Of a stretch of 64,000 nt of DNA, positions 1-10,002 are shown one piece after another. The notes below the pieces were generated by a model. The model searched no databases and was not told where the DNA came from. It was given only the letters and a program-made list of their open reading frames with translations. Source of the DNA: Pseudomonadota bacterium (GTDB lineage Bacteria; Pseudomonadota; Gammaproteobacteria; Steroidobacterales; Steroidobacteraceae). Each line of letters starts with the position of its first letter. The stretch's first letter is position 1. The stretch lies in NCBI GenBank assembly GCA_963205255.1, contig CAUJIK010000054.1:62001-126000 (forward strand), read 5' to 3'. The position numbers and the translations under genes were made by a program.

Positions 1-1902
1 GCCTTCGTGCCGCAGGAATACTGGACCATCGACGCCCAGGGCGAGCACAGCGACACGCAGTTTCCGCTCAAGCTCATCGACTACGCGGGCAGCAAGGTCG
101 AGCAGTTCAGCTTCACCAATGAAACGACCGCGCGCGGCGTCGAAGCCGCGCTCACGGCCGCGGCCGGTGGCCGCCTCACGGTCACCACCATCGACCGCAA
201 GCAGCGCAAGCGCAATCCGGCGCCGCCCTTCACCACCTCCACGTTGCAGCAGGAAGCCGCGCGCAAGCTGGGCTTCTCGGCCCAGCGCACCATGCGCCTG
301 GCGCAGCAGCTCTATGAAGGTGTGGATTTCGGCGAAGGCGCGGTCGGCCTCATCACTTATATGCGTACCGACTCGGTGGCTTTGGCCGCCGAGGCCGTCA
401 CCGAGATCCGCGCCACCATCGCGAAGCTCTACGGCCAGGAAGGCCTCGCCGAGAGCCCGCGCGTCTACAAGACCAAGTCGAAGAACGCGCAGGAGGCCCA
501 CGAGGCCGTGCGCCCCACGAGCGCCGGCATCACGCCGCAGCAGCTCGAGGGCAAGATCGACGCCGACCAGTTCAAGCTCTATTCGCTGATCTGGAAGCGC
601 GCCATCGCCTGCCAGATGGCGCACGCCGTGTTCGACACCGTGGCCGTGGACATGGTGCCGGGCAAGGCTGCTGCCAGCGGCGCGGATCGCCATGTGCTGC
701 GTGCCAACGGCTCCACCCTGGTCAAGCCCGGCTACATCGCCGTCTACCAGGAAGGCCGCGACGACACGCCCGATGACGACAGCGACCACGTGCTGCCCGC
801 CATGCAGGAAGGCGATGCGGTGAAGCTGGTCTCGCTGCAGGGCGAACAGCATTTCACCGAACCGCCGCCGCGCTTCTCCGAAGCCTCGCTGGTCAAGGCG
901 CTGGAAGAGCACGGCATCGGCCGCCCTTCCACCTATGCCTCCATCATCTCCACGCTGCGCGACCGCGAATACGTGGACATGGACGCGCGCCGTTTCATCG
1001 CCACCGACATCGGCAAGATCGTCAACCGCTTCCTGACCAAGTACTTCACCAAGTACGTGGAATACGGCTACACCGCCGACATGGAAGACGAGCTCGACGC
1101 CGTCTCGCGCGGCGAGGAGCCTTGGACCACGCCGCTGGAGAAATTCTGGAAGCCCTTCATCGTGCAGGTGGAGGACATCGAGAAGAGCGTCAGCCGCGAG
1201 GAAGTCGCCATGTCGCGCGAGCTGGGAATCCATCCGGAATCCGGCCGCCCGGTGTCGGTGCGCATGGGCCGCTTCGGCCCCTTCGTGCAGGCCGGCACCA
1301 AGGACGACGAGGAAAAGCCCAAGTTCGCCGGCCTGCGCCCCGGCCAGAAGATGGACACCATCACGCTGGAAGATGCGCTGGTGCTGTTCCAGCTGCCGCG
1401 CAAGCTGGGCGAGACCGCCGACGGCGAGCCCATCACCGTGGCCATCGGCCAGTTCGGGCCGTATGTGAAGTACGGCAGCAAGTACGTCTCGCTGAAGGAA
1501 GATGACCCGTACACCGTCACGCACGAGCGGGCCATCGAAGTGATCGAGGCCAAGAAGGTCGCTGACGCGAACCGCATCATCACCGACTTCGGCGTGGACG
1601 ACATCCAGGTGCTCAACGGCCGTTATGGCCCCTACATCACCGACAAGCAGCGCAATGCGCGCGTGCCCAAGGATCGCGATCCGAAGACGCTGACGCTGGA
1701 AGAATGCCGCGAGCTGCTGGCCGCGGCGCCGGCGCGCCCTGCCCGTGGCCGCTTCGGCCGGCGCGCGCCTGCGGCGAAGACTGCTGCCGCCGCGCCGGCA
1801 CCGAAGGCCAAAGCCAAAGCCAAGGCAAAAGCCAAGGCGAAGACCAAGGCCGCCGCGAAGACGAAGACCGCCGCCAAACCGGCACGCAAGAAGAAGGCCT
1901 GA
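1..1902 (+). CDS. topA: DNA topoisomerase I (5' partial)
   Basis: Type IA topoisomerase that relaxes negatively supercoiled DNA through a transient 5'-phosphotyrosine link. The frame is open from base 1, so the Toprim domain and N-terminus lie outside the window; 633 residues are visible. The active-site tyrosine sits in the GLITYMRTDS motif (codon at 358-360), followed by the HEAVRPT and GIGRPSTYASI blocks. The C-terminus has three short topoisomerase repeats (each with a G-R/Q-F/Y-GP-Y/F core, at about 1250-1300, 1440-1490 and 1605-1650) instead of the zinc fingers of E. coli TopA. It ends in a Lys/Ala-rich tail (about 1795-1900), presumably for non-specific DNA binding. rlmJ follows 33 bases downstream on the same strand. 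Confidence 0.97.
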   Translation, partial: AFVPQEYWTIDAQGEHSDTQFPLKLIDYAGSKVEQFSFTNETTARGVEAALTAAAGGRLTVTTIDRKQRKRNPAPPFTTSTLQQEAARKLGFSAQRTMRLAQQLYEGVDFGEGAVGLITYMRTDSVALAAEAVTEIRATIAKLYGQEGLAESPRVYKTKSKNAQEAHEAVRPTSAGITPQQLEGKIDADQFKLYSLIWKRAIACQMAHAVFDTVAVDMVPGKAAASGADRHVLRANGSTLVKPGYIAVYQEGRDDTPDDDSDHVLPAMQEGDAVKLVSLQGEQHFTEPPPRFSEASLVKALEEHGIGRPSTYASIISTLRDREYVDMDARRFIATDIGKIVNRFLTKYFTKYVEYGYTADMEDELDAVSRGEEPWTTPLEKFWKPFIVQVEDIEKSVSREEVAMSRELGIHPESGRPVSVRMGRFGPFVQAGTKDDEEKPKFAGLRPGQKMDTITLEDALVLFQLPRKLGETADGEPITVAIGQFGPYVKYGSKYVSLKEDDPYTVTHERAIEVIEAKKVADANRIITDFGVDDIQVLNGRYGPYITDKQRNARVPKDRDPKTLTLEECRELLAAAPARPARGRFGRRAPAAKTAAAAPAPKAKAKAKAKAKAKTKAAAKTKTAAKPARKKKA

Positions 1903-1935
1903 CGGCCCCGCTCCGGCCGGGCCCGCCGGTTCGCC

Positions 1936-2799
1936 ATGCAGTACCGCCACAGTTTCCATGCCGGCAACTTCGCCGACGTGCACAAGCACATCGCGGTGCT
2001 GGCGCTCATCGCGGCCTTGCAGAAGAAGCCCAAGGGTTTCCTGTTCCTCGACACGCATGGCGGTGAAGGGCTTTATGACCTCGCTGGCCACGACGCGCGG
2101 CACAGCGCCGAGAGCAGCGCCGGCATCGCGCAGCTCGAAAGCCGGCTCGCGCAATCCGCCAGCCCCTGCCACCCGGCGATCCGCGGCTACCTCGACCGCA
2201 TCGAAAGCCTGCGCCGCGCCCACGGCGGCAGCCCTCACCTCTACCCCGGCTCACCACTGCTCGCCGCATCGGCCCTGCGGGATGTGGACTCACTGATCGC
2301 GGTGGAATCGCAAGCCGCCATCTCGCGCGCCCTGCAACGCGCGCTCGACGCCGCGCCCGCCACCGCCGCATCAACCCGCGTAATCCACGGCGATGGTTAC
2401 CAGCAGCTCAAGGCGCTGCTGCCGCCCGCCTCGCGCCGTGGCCTCATCGTCATCGACCCTCCCTACGAGAGCAGCGACGAAGAGCAGCGCATCGCCACCG
2501 GCCTCGCCGCGGCGCGGCTGCGCTTCAGCACCGGCGTCTACGCGCTGTGGTATCCGATCAAGAAGCGCCACGACACCGACCTGTGGCTGGCCCGCATCAC
2601 GCGCGGCATCGACTGCCCGCAGCTCGTCATCGAACTGTGCCTGCGCCCGCCCGACAACGCCGCCGGCCTCAATGGTTCGGGTATGCTGATCCTGAACCCG
2701 CCGTGGCAGTTCGACGAAGACGCCGGCCGCTGGCAACCCGAAGTGCTCGCCCTGCTCGGTGGAACAGGAGGCAGCGCCGTGCGCTGGCTGAAATCATGA
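1936..2799 (+). CDS. rlmJ: 23S rRNA (adenine(2030)-N6)-methyltransferase RlmJ
   Basis: SAM-dependent N6-adenine methyltransferase acting on A2030 of 23S rRNA. It opens with the family signature YRHSFHAGNFADVHKH. The catalytic motif DPPY lies at residues 174-177, inside LIVIDPPYESSDE. Its 287 residues match the usual size of about 280. The stop codon overlaps the aroE start (ATGA at 2796-2799), so the two genes are probably translationally coupled. I see nothing unusual in it. The assignment rests on the N-terminal signature and the DPPY motif. Confidence 0.95.
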   Translation: MQYRHSFHAGNFADVHKHIAVLALIAALQKKPKGFLFLDTHGGEGLYDLAGHDARHSAESSAGIAQLESRLAQSASPCHPAIRGYLDRIESLRRAHGGSPHLYPGSPLLAASALRDVDSLIAVESQAAISRALQRALDAAPATAASTRVIHGDGYQQLKALLPPASRRGLIVIDPPYESSDEEQRIATGLAAARLRFSTGVYALWYPIKKRHDTDLWLARITRGIDCPQLVIELCLRPPDNAAGLNGSGMLILNPPWQFDEDAGRWQPEVLALLGGTGGSAVRWLKS

Positions 2800-3632
2800 G
2801 CGCTCCCGACCGCTACGCAGTGATCGGCCATCCCGTGGCTCATAGCCGGTCGCCCTTCATCCACGAACGCTTTGCGCAGCAGAGCGGGCAGAACATCCAG
2901 TACACGCGCATCGACGCCACGCCCGCGCAGTTCGCGGCCGCAGTGGCAGAGTTTTTCCGCGACGGCGGCCGAGGCCTCAATGTCACCGTGCCTCACAAGC
3001 AGGAAGCCGCCCGCCTTGCGCAGGAGCTCACTCCCCGCGCCCGGCGTGCCGGCGCCGTGAACACGCTGATGCTGCGTGACGATGGCGGCCTGCTCGGCGA
3101 CAACACCGACGGCGCCGGCCTTGCGCGCGACCTGCTCAACAACCATCACATCCGCATCGCCGGGCGGCGCGTGCTGCTGCTCGGCGCCGGCGGCGCGGTG
3201 CGCGGCGTGCTGGCGCCGTTGCTGGGGTTGAAGCCGGCGCAGCTCATCATCGCCAACCGCACCGTCGAGAAGGCTCAGGAGCTGGCGCGCGATTTCTCCG
3301 ACCTCGGCAAATTGCAGGGCTGCGGTTACGCCGAACTCGGCTCCACACCTTACGACATCGTGATCAATGGAACGGCCGCCAGCCTCGCGGGCGAACTGCC
3401 GCCGCTGCCACCCACCATCGTCGAGCGCACCAGCTTCTGCTACGACATGGCCTATGGTCGCGACGACACGCCCTTCGTGCGCTGGGCGCATGAGCGCGGC
3501 GTGGCGCGGGCGGTGATGGGGCTGGGGATGCTGGTGGAGCAGGCTGCGGAGTCGTTCCATCTGTGGCGCGGCATCCGCCCGGACACCGCGTCGGTGCTCT
3601 CAGCGCTCACAGCGAAGCTGCGCGAGGGCTGA
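2796..3632 (+). CDS. aroE: Shikimate dehydrogenase
   Basis: NADP-dependent reduction of 3-dehydroshikimate to shikimate in chorismate and aromatic amino acid synthesis. The ATG at 2796 gives 278 residues, close to E. coli AroE (272). A longer upstream frame exists but lies inside rlmJ. Visible landmarks are the shikimate-binding HSRSP at 16-20, the catalytic Lys68 in NVTVPHK, Asp105 in DNTDG, and the dinucleotide-binding GAGGAVRG loop. It overlaps rlmJ by four bases and converges on the glycerophosphodiesterase gene with only eight bases between the two stops. Confidence 0.96.
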   Translation: MSAPDRYAVIGHPVAHSRSPFIHERFAQQSGQNIQYTRIDATPAQFAAAVAEFFRDGGRGLNVTVPHKQEAARLAQELTPRARRAGAVNTLMLRDDGGLLGDNTDGAGLARDLLNNHHIRIAGRRVLLLGAGGAVRGVLAPLLGLKPAQLIIANRTVEKAQELARDFSDLGKLQGCGYAELGSTPYDIVINGTAASLAGELPPLPPTIVERTSFCYDMAYGRDDTPFVRWAHERGVARAVMGLGMLVEQAAESFHLWRGIRPDTASVLSALTAKLREG

Positions 3633-3640
3633 AAGCAGGC

Positions 3641-4627
3641 TCAACCATCCAGCGCCGCGCGCGCCAAGTCCGGCTGATCCGCAAACAGACCATCGACGCC
3701 CGCATCGACGAAAGCGCGCACCTCGGCCTCGAGATCACCCCGCTCCGCAGGATTCGCGCCACGACGGAATCGCGGCGTCAGAAAATGATTCTCCGCCCGG
3801 AACGTCCACACATGCACGGCAAGCCCCGCTTCGTGCGCTCGCGCCACGAGGCCCGTCGGTTCACCACTGGCCTCATCGATCACCATGCTCTTGTGCACAC
3901 CGATGGCTTGCGCATAGCGCGCCACCTCTTTCAATCCGGCCGGCATGCACATCTGCTGATAGGTAACAGGAATCGCATCACCGCTGCGATCCCACGGCCC
4001 GCCCTCCGGACTCATCAGCTGCACCAGTGGATACGCGCACTCCTCATGCAACCGCACGAGATTGCCCATCTCGAAAGACTGGATGAACACAGGCGCTCCG
4101 CCGCCCAGCGTCGCAAGCTGCTCCAGCAGCGTCGGCTCCAGCGGCAAACCCAGGCGCGCGAAATGCGAAGGATGCTTGGTCTCCGGATAAACCCCCACCG
4201 CCTTCTGCCCCGCCTTGCCGCGCACCTCATTGACCGCCGCGAGAAACCCCAGGATCTGCGCGAACGAGGGGATGCCGAACAATCCATCATGCGCCGCGCT
4301 CGCCGGCCGCAGCGGCGCGATGCGCTCGCGCGCCCGCAGCCGTTGCAATTCATCCCAGGTGAAATCCTCGGTGAACCACCCCTCCACCCGCTCGCCATCG
4401 ATCACCTGCGCGCGCCGCCGCGCCGCGAACTCCGCATGCTGCGCCACATCCGTGGTGCCGCCGATCTCGTTCTCGTGCCGCGCCACCAGCACGCCATCGC
4501 GCGTCGCGACCAGATCCGGTTCGATGAAATCCGCGCCCTGCAAGATGGCGAGCGCATACGCGGGCAGCGTGTGCTCGGGAAAGTAGCCACTCGCCCCACG
4601 GTGGGCGATGAGTATTGGCGCGCTCAT
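3641..4627 (-). CDS. Glycerophosphodiester phosphodiesterase (GlpQ/UgpQ family)
   Basis: Predicted Ca2+-dependent TIM-barrel enzyme hydrolysing glycerophosphodiesters to glycerol-3-phosphate and an alcohol. The N-terminus carries the family signature: IAHRGASG near residue 7, PEHT, and EPDLV about 30 residues further on, supplying the His/Glu/Asp active-site set. At 328 residues it is closer in length to the periplasmic GlpQ type, yet it starts directly with the catalytic strand and has no signal peptide, so a cytoplasmic location is more likely. It lies 32 bases downstream of gor on the same strand and may be co-transcribed with it. The exact substrate is not readable from sequence. Confidence 0.9.
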   Translation of the reverse strand: MSAPILIAHRGASGYFPEHTLPAYALAILQGADFIEPDLVATRDGVLVARHENEIGGTTDVAQHAEFAARRRAQVIDGERVEGWFTEDFTWDELQRLRARERIAPLRPASAAHDGLFGIPSFAQILGFLAAVNEVRGKAGQKAVGVYPETKHPSHFARLGLPLEPTLLEQLATLGGGAPVFIQSFEMGNLVRLHEECAYPLVQLMSPEGGPWDRSGDAIPVTYQQMCMPAGLKEVARYAQAIGVHKSMVIDEASGEPTGLVARAHEAGLAVHVWTFRAENHFLTPRFRRGANPAERGDLEAEVRAFVDAGVDGLFADQPDLARAALDG

Positions 4628-4659
4628 CGCAGCAGGCTGTCTCCCTCGAGATGCGACCG

Positions 4660-6009
4660 CTATCGCATCGTGACCAGTTCTTCCGCCGCCGTGGGATGAA
4701 TGGCAACGGTATCGTCAAAGTCACGCTTGGTGGCGCCCATCTTCACCGCCACCGCGAAGCCCTGCAGCATCTCGTCCACACCGCGCCCGGCCAGGTGCAC
4801 ACCCACCACGCGCTGTTCGCTGCCCACCGTCACCAGCTTCATGCGCGTCTTCGGCTTCGTGGCGGAGAAGGCGTAGTACATCTGCGTGAAGGTCGCGGAA
4901 TAAACCTTCACCGCATCGCCAAAACGTTCGCGCGCCTGCTGCTCGGTGAGTCCCACGGTGCCCAGCGGCGGATGCCCGAAGATCACGGTGGGAATGTTCT
5001 CGTAATCGAGCTTGCGCCCTTCCATACCGCCCCAGATGCGGTCGGCGAGCCGCCGCCCGGCCGCGATGGCGACCGGCGTGAGCAGCGCGCGGCCGGTCAC
5101 ATCACCGATGGCGAACACACCGGGCTGGCTGGTCTGCTGGTATTCATCCACCGCCACATGGCCGGTGTCGTCCAGCTTCACTCCCGCGGCCGCGTCGATC
5201 GCCTCGATGGCGGGGCTGCGGCCCGTGGCCCAGATCACGCAATCCAGATCCGCGAGCACCTCGCCCTGCGCCAGCGACAGCGCCAGCCCCTTGCCGCCGC
5301 GCGCCAACGAAACCGGCGCGGCATTGACGATGAGCTTGCCGCCGGCCTCGGTGAAACCTTCCTGAGCCGCCTCCACCAGCAGCGGATCGAAGCCGCGCAG
5401 CGGCGCGGCGCCACGCAGCACCTGGAACACCTCGCTGCCCAGACCCGCGAACACGCCGGCGATCTCCACACCGATGTAGCCGCCGCCCACCACCGCCACC
5501 CGCCGCGGCTGCTGCGCAAGCTCGAAAAAGCCATCCGAATCGATGCCCAGCGCAGCGCCGGGAATGTCGGGCCGCTGTGGCCGGCCGCCGGTCGCAATCA
5601 GGATGCGCGCGCCGGTGAGCCGCCGCCCATCGACCGCCACGGTGCGCGGATCGACCAGCCGCGCCCAGCCGCGCAGCAAGGTCACCTTGCGCTTCTCGAG
5701 GTTGCGCTCGTAGATGCCGTTCAGACGCTCGACATAGGCATCGCGCCGGGCCTTCAGCCCCGGCCAGTCATGCCCGCCCACCTGCACGTCGAAACCGTAA
5801 TCCGCCGCATCGCGCAGGCTGCCCGCCAGGTCCGCCGCGTTCCACATCAGCTTCTTGGGCACGCAGCCCACATTGACGCAGGTGCCGCCCAGGCGCGCAC
5901 CCTCCACCAGCGCCACCCGGGCGCCGTACTCGGCGGCGCGCTGCGCCGCGGCCAGGCCGCCGCTGCCGCCGCCGATCACGATCAGGTCATAGTCATGTTG
6001 ATGGCTCAT
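4660..6009 (-). CDS. gor: Glutathione-disulfide reductase
   Basis: FAD/NADPH-dependent reduction of oxidised glutathione in the cytosol. The start at 6009 gives 449 residues, matching E. coli Gor (450), and places the FAD-binding IVIGGGSGG directly at the N-terminus; the frame continues upstream into prlC, which is rejected. The redox-active disulfide is Cys44/Cys49 in [13 protein letters not shown]. An NADPH-binding GGGYIGVE lies mid-protein, and the C-terminal HPTAAEE supplies the active-site His-Glu pair of the partner subunit. It is divergent from prlC, with 31 bases between the start codons, so the two promoters must overlap or intrude into coding sequence. Confidence 0.94.
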   Translation of the reverse strand: MSHQHDYDLIVIGGGSGGLAAAQRAAEYGARVALVEGARLGGTCVNVGCVPKKLMWNAADLAGSLRDAADYGFDVQVGGHDWPGLKARRDAYVERLNGIYERNLEKRKVTLLRGWARLVDPRTVAVDGRRLTGARILIATGGRPQRPDIPGAALGIDSDGFFELAQQPRRVAVVGGGYIGVEIAGVFAGLGSEVFQVLRGAAPLRGFDPLLVEAAQEGFTEAGGKLIVNAAPVSLARGGKGLALSLAQGEVLADLDCVIWATGRSPAIEAIDAAAGVKLDDTGHVAVDEYQQTSQPGVFAIGDVTGRALLTPVAIAAGRRLADRIWGGMEGRKLDYENIPTVIFGHPPLGTVGLTEQQARERFGDAVKVYSATFTQMYYAFSATKPKTRMKLVTVGSEQRVVGVHLAGRGVDEMLQGFAVAVKMGATKRDFDDTVAIHPTAAEELVTMR

Positions 6010-6040
6010 CAGTGCATGGTACCCGTAACATAGGAGCACG

Positions 6041-8065
6041 ATGAACCCGAACAACCCCCTGCTGCGCGAAGCCAGCCTGCCCGCCTTCGACCAGATCCTC
6101 CCCGAACACGTGGAGGTCGCGATCCGCGAAGTGATCGACGACAACCGCACCCACATCCACGCGCTGGAATCCCTGCCCGAACCCAGCTTCGGGAACGTGA
6201 TGGAGCCGCTGGAAGAGCTGCACCACCGCCTGGCGCGCACCTGGTCGCCGGTGGGCCATCTCAACGGCGTGATGAACAACGAGGCTCTGCGCGAGCGCTA
6301 CAACGCCTGCCTGCCGCTGCTGGCCGCCTACGACACCGACGTGTCGCAGAACGAGAAGATCTACCACGCCCTGGAATCCGTGCAGCAGCGCGAGGGCCAG
6401 CGCCTCGACGCTCAGCAGCAGGCGGCGCTGGAACACGCGCTCGTCGACTTCCGCCTCGCCGGCGTCGCGCTCTCGGGCGAGAAGAAGGAGCGCTACAAGG
6501 CGGTGATGCTGCAGCTTTCCAGCCTCGCCGCGAAGTTCGAGGAGAACGTGCTGGACGCCACCAATGCGTTCACCCATCACGTCACCGACGAGCAGGAACT
6601 GGCCGGCCTCAACGCCACCATCGTGGCGCAGGCGCGCGAGCGCGCGCAGGCCGCGGACAAGCCGGGCTGGCTGCTGGATCTTGCGCAGCCCACCTATGTC
6701 GCCGTGATGACCGACGCCCGCTCGCCGGCATTGCGCGAGGCCTACTACCGCGCCTGGTCCACACGCGCCTCGACCAGCGGCCCCACGCCCGCGCAATACG
6801 ACAACCTGCAGGTGATGGAAGACCTGCTGCGGCTGCGGCACGAGGCCGCGCAGCTGCTGGATTTCCCCAACTACGCCGCCTACGCGCTGGCCCGCCGCAT
6901 GGCCGGCAGCGTCGAGGAAGTGCTGACCTTCCTGCGCGACCTGGCCCGCGCCGCGCGCCCTGCGGCGGAGCGCGAACTGGCCGAGCTCACTGCATTTGCC
7001 GGCCGCGAGCTTCAGGCCTGGGATGTCACCTTTTATTCCGAGCGGCTGCAGGAGGAGCGCTACAGCATCTCGCAGGAAGAGCTGCGCGCGTATTTCCCGT
7101 TGCCGCGGGTGCTGGATGGGCTGTTCGCGGTGGTCGAGCGGTTATACGGAGTGAAGGTGAAGCCGCGGGCGGGGGTGGCGGTGTGGCACGCGGATGCGCG
7201 CTACTACGACCTTTTCGATGCTTCGGGGAAATTGCAGGGCGGCTTCTATCTGGATCCCTACGCCCGCCCCAACAAGCGCAGCGGCGCCTGGATGGACGAC
7301 TGCGTGGGCCGCAAGCAGCTGGCTTCGGGCAACGCGCTGCCCGTGGCCTACCTGGTCTGCAATGCCCTGCCCGGCGCCGCCGGCCAGCCAGCCCAGCTCA
7401 CCCACGACGATGTGGTGACCCTGTTCCACGAGTTCGGCCACGGCCTGCACCACATGCTCACGCGCGTGGACTACCCCTCCATCGCCGGCATCAACGGCGT
7501 GGCCTGGGACGCCGTGGAGCTGCCCAGCCAGTTCATGGAGAACTACGCCTGGCAGCCCGAAGTGCTGCGCGAGCTCACCGCACATGTGGAAACCGGCGCC
7601 CCGCTGCCGGACGACAAAATCGCGCAGCTGCTGCGCACCCGCAGTTTCCAGGCCGGCCTCGCCACGCTGCGCCAGGTGGAATTCGCGCTGTTCGATTTCC
7701 GCCTGCACTCTGAATACGACCCGGCGCGCGGCGCGCGCATCTACGAAATCCTCGACGAAGTGCGCCGCGAGGTGGCGGTGATCCGCGTGCCGGCTTTCAA
7801 CCGCTACCCCAACAGCTTCGGCCACATCTTCGCCGGCGGTTACGCCGCCGGTTACTACAGCTACAAATGGGCCGAGGTGCTGGCCGCGGACGCCTTCGCC
7901 GCCTTCGAGGAAGCCGGCGCGTTCGACCGCGCCACCGCGCAGCGCTTCGTCGACAGCATCCTGTCGCGTGGCGGCAGCCGCCCGGCGCTCGAGGCCTTCG
8001 TCGAATTCCGCGGCCGGCCGCCGCGCATCGAACCGCTGTTGCGGCAGCACGGCATCGCGGGTTGA
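6041..8065 (+). CDS. prlC: Oligopeptidase A (M3 family metallopeptidase)
   Basis: Cytosolic zinc metalloendopeptidase of family M3 that degrades short peptides, including cleaved signal peptides. The zinc motif HEFGH is at residues 463-467. The third ligand region follows in the [19 protein letters not shown] block, typical of OpdA/Dcp enzymes. Its 674 residues match E. coli PrlC (680). It is transcribed divergently from gor. The next gene starts about 150 bases downstream. I see no truncation or missing residue. Confidence 0.95.
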   Translation: MNPNNPLLREASLPAFDQILPEHVEVAIREVIDDNRTHIHALESLPEPSFGNVMEPLEELHHRLARTWSPVGHLNGVMNNEALRERYNACLPLLAAYDTDVSQNEKIYHALESVQQREGQRLDAQQQAALEHALVDFRLAGVALSGEKKERYKAVMLQLSSLAAKFEENVLDATNAFTHHVTDEQELAGLNATIVAQARERAQAADKPGWLLDLAQPTYVAVMTDARSPALREAYYRAWSTRASTSGPTPAQYDNLQVMEDLLRLRHEAAQLLDFPNYAAYALARRMAGSVEEVLTFLRDLARAARPAAERELAELTAFAGRELQAWDVTFYSERLQEERYSISQEELRAYFPLPRVLDGLFAVVERLYGVKVKPRAGVAVWHADARYYDLFDASGKLQGGFYLDPYARPNKRSGAWMDDCVGRKQLASGNALPVAYLVCNALPGAAGQPAQLTHDDVVTLFHEFGHGLHHMLTRVDYPSIAGINGVAWDAVELPSQFMENYAWQPEVLRELTAHVETGAPLPDDKIAQLLRTRSFQAGLATLRQVEFALFDFRLHSEYDPARGARIYEILDEVRREVAVIRVPAFNRYPNSFGHIFAGGYAAGYYSYKWAEVLAADAFAAFEEAGAFDRATAQRFVDSILSRGGSRPALEAFVEFRGRPPRIEPLLRQHGIAG

Positions 8066-8218
8066 TCAGCGCAGTGTGGGAATGCGCCTGCCGACCACCG
8101 CGGTCGCACACCCACCACCGCGCGGGCTTTGACATGACATATGGATGGCGGCCGGCATCGAAACTGTGCCGTCCGTCTCTGGCGCAAAATGGCGACGCTT
8201 AATAGACTCCATCGCGCT

Positions 8219-9229
8219 ATGTACAACGCCCGTCGCAGCGACTACGACGTCACGAATACCGTCCGGGTGAGTTCGGCCGCCGACGTCCGCGATGCCGTCC
8301 AGGCGCTGTTCGTGCGCACCTGGCCCGGCACGCCCTTCGCGCCCATCGCGCGCGCCTTCCAGGATTTCGAGCTGGCCTTCACCGGCCGCATGCCCGGCTA
8401 CTTTGGCGTGGACACGGTCTATCACGACCAGCAGCACACGCTGGACGTGACGCTGGCGATGGCGCGGCTGATGGCCGGCTACGAACTCACCCACGCCGAC
8501 ACGGAACGGGCCCTGGGCGGCGAGCGCGCCGCGGTGGGCATCTGCCTCGCGCTGTTCCACGACATCGGCTACCTGCGCGAGCGCGGCGAGGCCGCGCTCA
8601 ACGGCGCCGAGTTCACCCGCAACCATGTGACGCGCAGCGCGCGTTTCATGGAGTATTACCTCCCCACCCTGGGCCTTGCCCACTGGACGCGCACCACCAG
8701 CGAAGTGGTGCACTTCACCGGCTACGAAAAGAGCTTCGAAGCCATCGGCGAGGCGATCAAGGACCCGCGCGACATCCAGCTGGGCCACCTGCTCGGCACC
8801 GCGGACATGATCGCGCAGATGGCCGACCGCTGTTACCTGGAGAAGTGCCGCGACCGGCTGTATCCGGAATTCGTGCTCGGCGGTGTGGCGCTGCCCATGG
8901 CCGCCAACGGCAACCGCGCCGTCAAATACGCCTCCGGGCTGGATCTGCTGCGGCAGACGCCCGATTTCATGGAAGAAACGCGGCGCAAGCGCCTCGACAC
9001 GGCATTCGATCGCGCTTATCGCTACCTCGAGCCGCTGTTCGAAGGCCGCAACCCCTACATCGAGGCCATCGACCAGAGCCTCTCCTTCCTGCGCCAGATA
9101 TTGCGCAGCGAAAGCTGGCGCATGCTCCGGCGCAGCCCGCAGGTATACGCGGCCGAGCCGGATTCACTCAGCAGCGTGCGCGGCCTGATGATCGGCTACT
9201 TCAAGAAAGCCTGGAGCCCCGAGAGCTGA
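8219..9229 (+). CDS. HD-domain phosphohydrolase
   Basis: Metal-dependent phosphohydrolase of the HD superfamily. Starting at 8219 the protein has 336 residues. The metal-binding set is visible as YHDQQH (His69, Asp70, His73) followed by FHDIGYL with His114-Asp115, the HD dyad. The spacing is reminiscent of the HD/PDEase-like group, but the nucleotide or phosphoester substrate cannot be told from sequence. No membrane segment or signal peptide is seen. Start choice is uncertain: an in-frame ATG at 8189 is possible and neither has a clear ribosome-binding site. The 3' end overlaps the convergent peptidase gene by 29 bases. Confidence 0.8.
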   Translation: MYNARRSDYDVTNTVRVSSAADVRDAVQALFVRTWPGTPFAPIARAFQDFELAFTGRMPGYFGVDTVYHDQQHTLDVTLAMARLMAGYELTHADTERALGGERAAVGICLALFHDIGYLRERGEAALNGAEFTRNHVTRSARFMEYYLPTLGLAHWTRTTSEVVHFTGYEKSFEAIGEAIKDPRDIQLGHLLGTADMIAQMADRCYLEKCRDRLYPEFVLGGVALPMAANGNRAVKYASGLDLLRQTPDFMEETRRKRLDTAFDRAYRYLEPLFEGRNPYIEAIDQSLSFLRQILRSESWRMLRRSPQVYAAEPDSLSSVRGLMIGYFKKAWSPES

Positions 9230-9935
9230 AGGCGAGCTCCGGCGGCGGCGCATCCACGTTCACCACGTAGCGCTGGTAGATCTCCGGCAGACGCCTGCCA
9301 ATCACCGCGGCCAGGTCGATGTCGACTCCCGCCAGCGCATCGGCCAGCACTTCGAGCGTCATCGATTCCATGGCCGGCGCCGACACTGGCGCATAGCTCA
9401 GATGCCAGGGCTCGGGCTGCACTCCCCCACGATCGGTGACATAAGGACGATAGAAGCCATATTCAGCGGCATGCCTGTCGAGCCAGGCATTGAGCCCCGC
9501 GAACACGCCGCCCGACGCATAGTGTTCGCTCGCCAGCGGCGCCGGCTTGCCAGCAGGCCAGACCGCGCCGTCGATCACATCGATCTCGCTGCCCCAGTGA
9601 TGGCGGCTGGCCCCCGGCAGCGCCGACCAGTGCAGGATGGCGCGGACGATCGCCTCCTGCTCCATGGATGCGGCGACCAGTAGCCGACCGTCGCGATCGA
9701 GCAACTCGCGCTCACCACGGCATTTGCCATTCCAGATTGCAAGCTGGCGAGCGAAGTCGCGGAAGCCCGACACCGGCAGCAGATCAAAGCCCGCTTCAGC
9801 CGCGGCGGAGCGCATGGCAAGCAGGGGCTCAACCACATCGCGGTGCACCGCGCAGCGCGGCTCGGCAAGATCCACGATGTGGGCGCGGCTGCGCCCCGTC
9901 AGCTCCAGGGATGTCATGGGTGCGCGAACGTCCAT
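9201..9935 (-). CDS. M15-family D-alanyl-D-alanine carboxypeptidase (VanY-like)
   Basis: Predicted zinc carboxypeptidase of the VanY/DacB-like M15B group, acting on peptidoglycan stem peptides. The zinc motif SxHxxGxxxD is seen as S110-R-H112-H-W-G-S-E-I-D119, and the downstream EPWH (Glu175, His178) provides the catalytic base and third ligand. It has 244 residues. No signal peptide is apparent at this start, which is unusual for a periplasmic enzyme; Met7 is an alternative start but does not add one. It converges on, and overlaps, the HD gene by 29 bases, and is divergent from the GGDEF/EAL gene 67 bases away. Confidence 0.85.
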   Translation of the reverse strand: MDVRAPMTSLELTGRSRAHIVDLAEPRCAVHRDVVEPLLAMRSAAAEAGFDLLPVSGFRDFARQLAIWNGKCRGERELLDRDGRLLVAASMEQEAIVRAILHWSALPGASRHHWGSEIDVIDGAVWPAGKPAPLASEHYASGGVFAGLNAWLDRHAAEYGFYRPYVTDRGGVQPEPWHLSYAPVSAPAMESMTLEVLADALAGVDIDLAAVIGRRLPEIYQRYVVNVDAPPPELAFSSRGSRLS

Positions 9936-9990
9936 GCTTCATTCTATGGCTTGCACGCGCCCGGCGATGGCTGGAATCGAAACGCCGGGT

Positions 9991-9996
9991 TAGTAT
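9991..9996 (+). promoter_or_regulatory. Candidate -10 element of the GGDEF/EAL gene
   Basis: TAGTAT stands six bases before the ATG at 10003 with no Shine-Dalgarno between them, which would make transcript and start codon nearly coincide (leaderless). No good -35 is seen. The same arrangement recurs at 12144 and 41097. Confidence 0.35.
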
Positions 9997-10002
9997 CCAC
10001 GG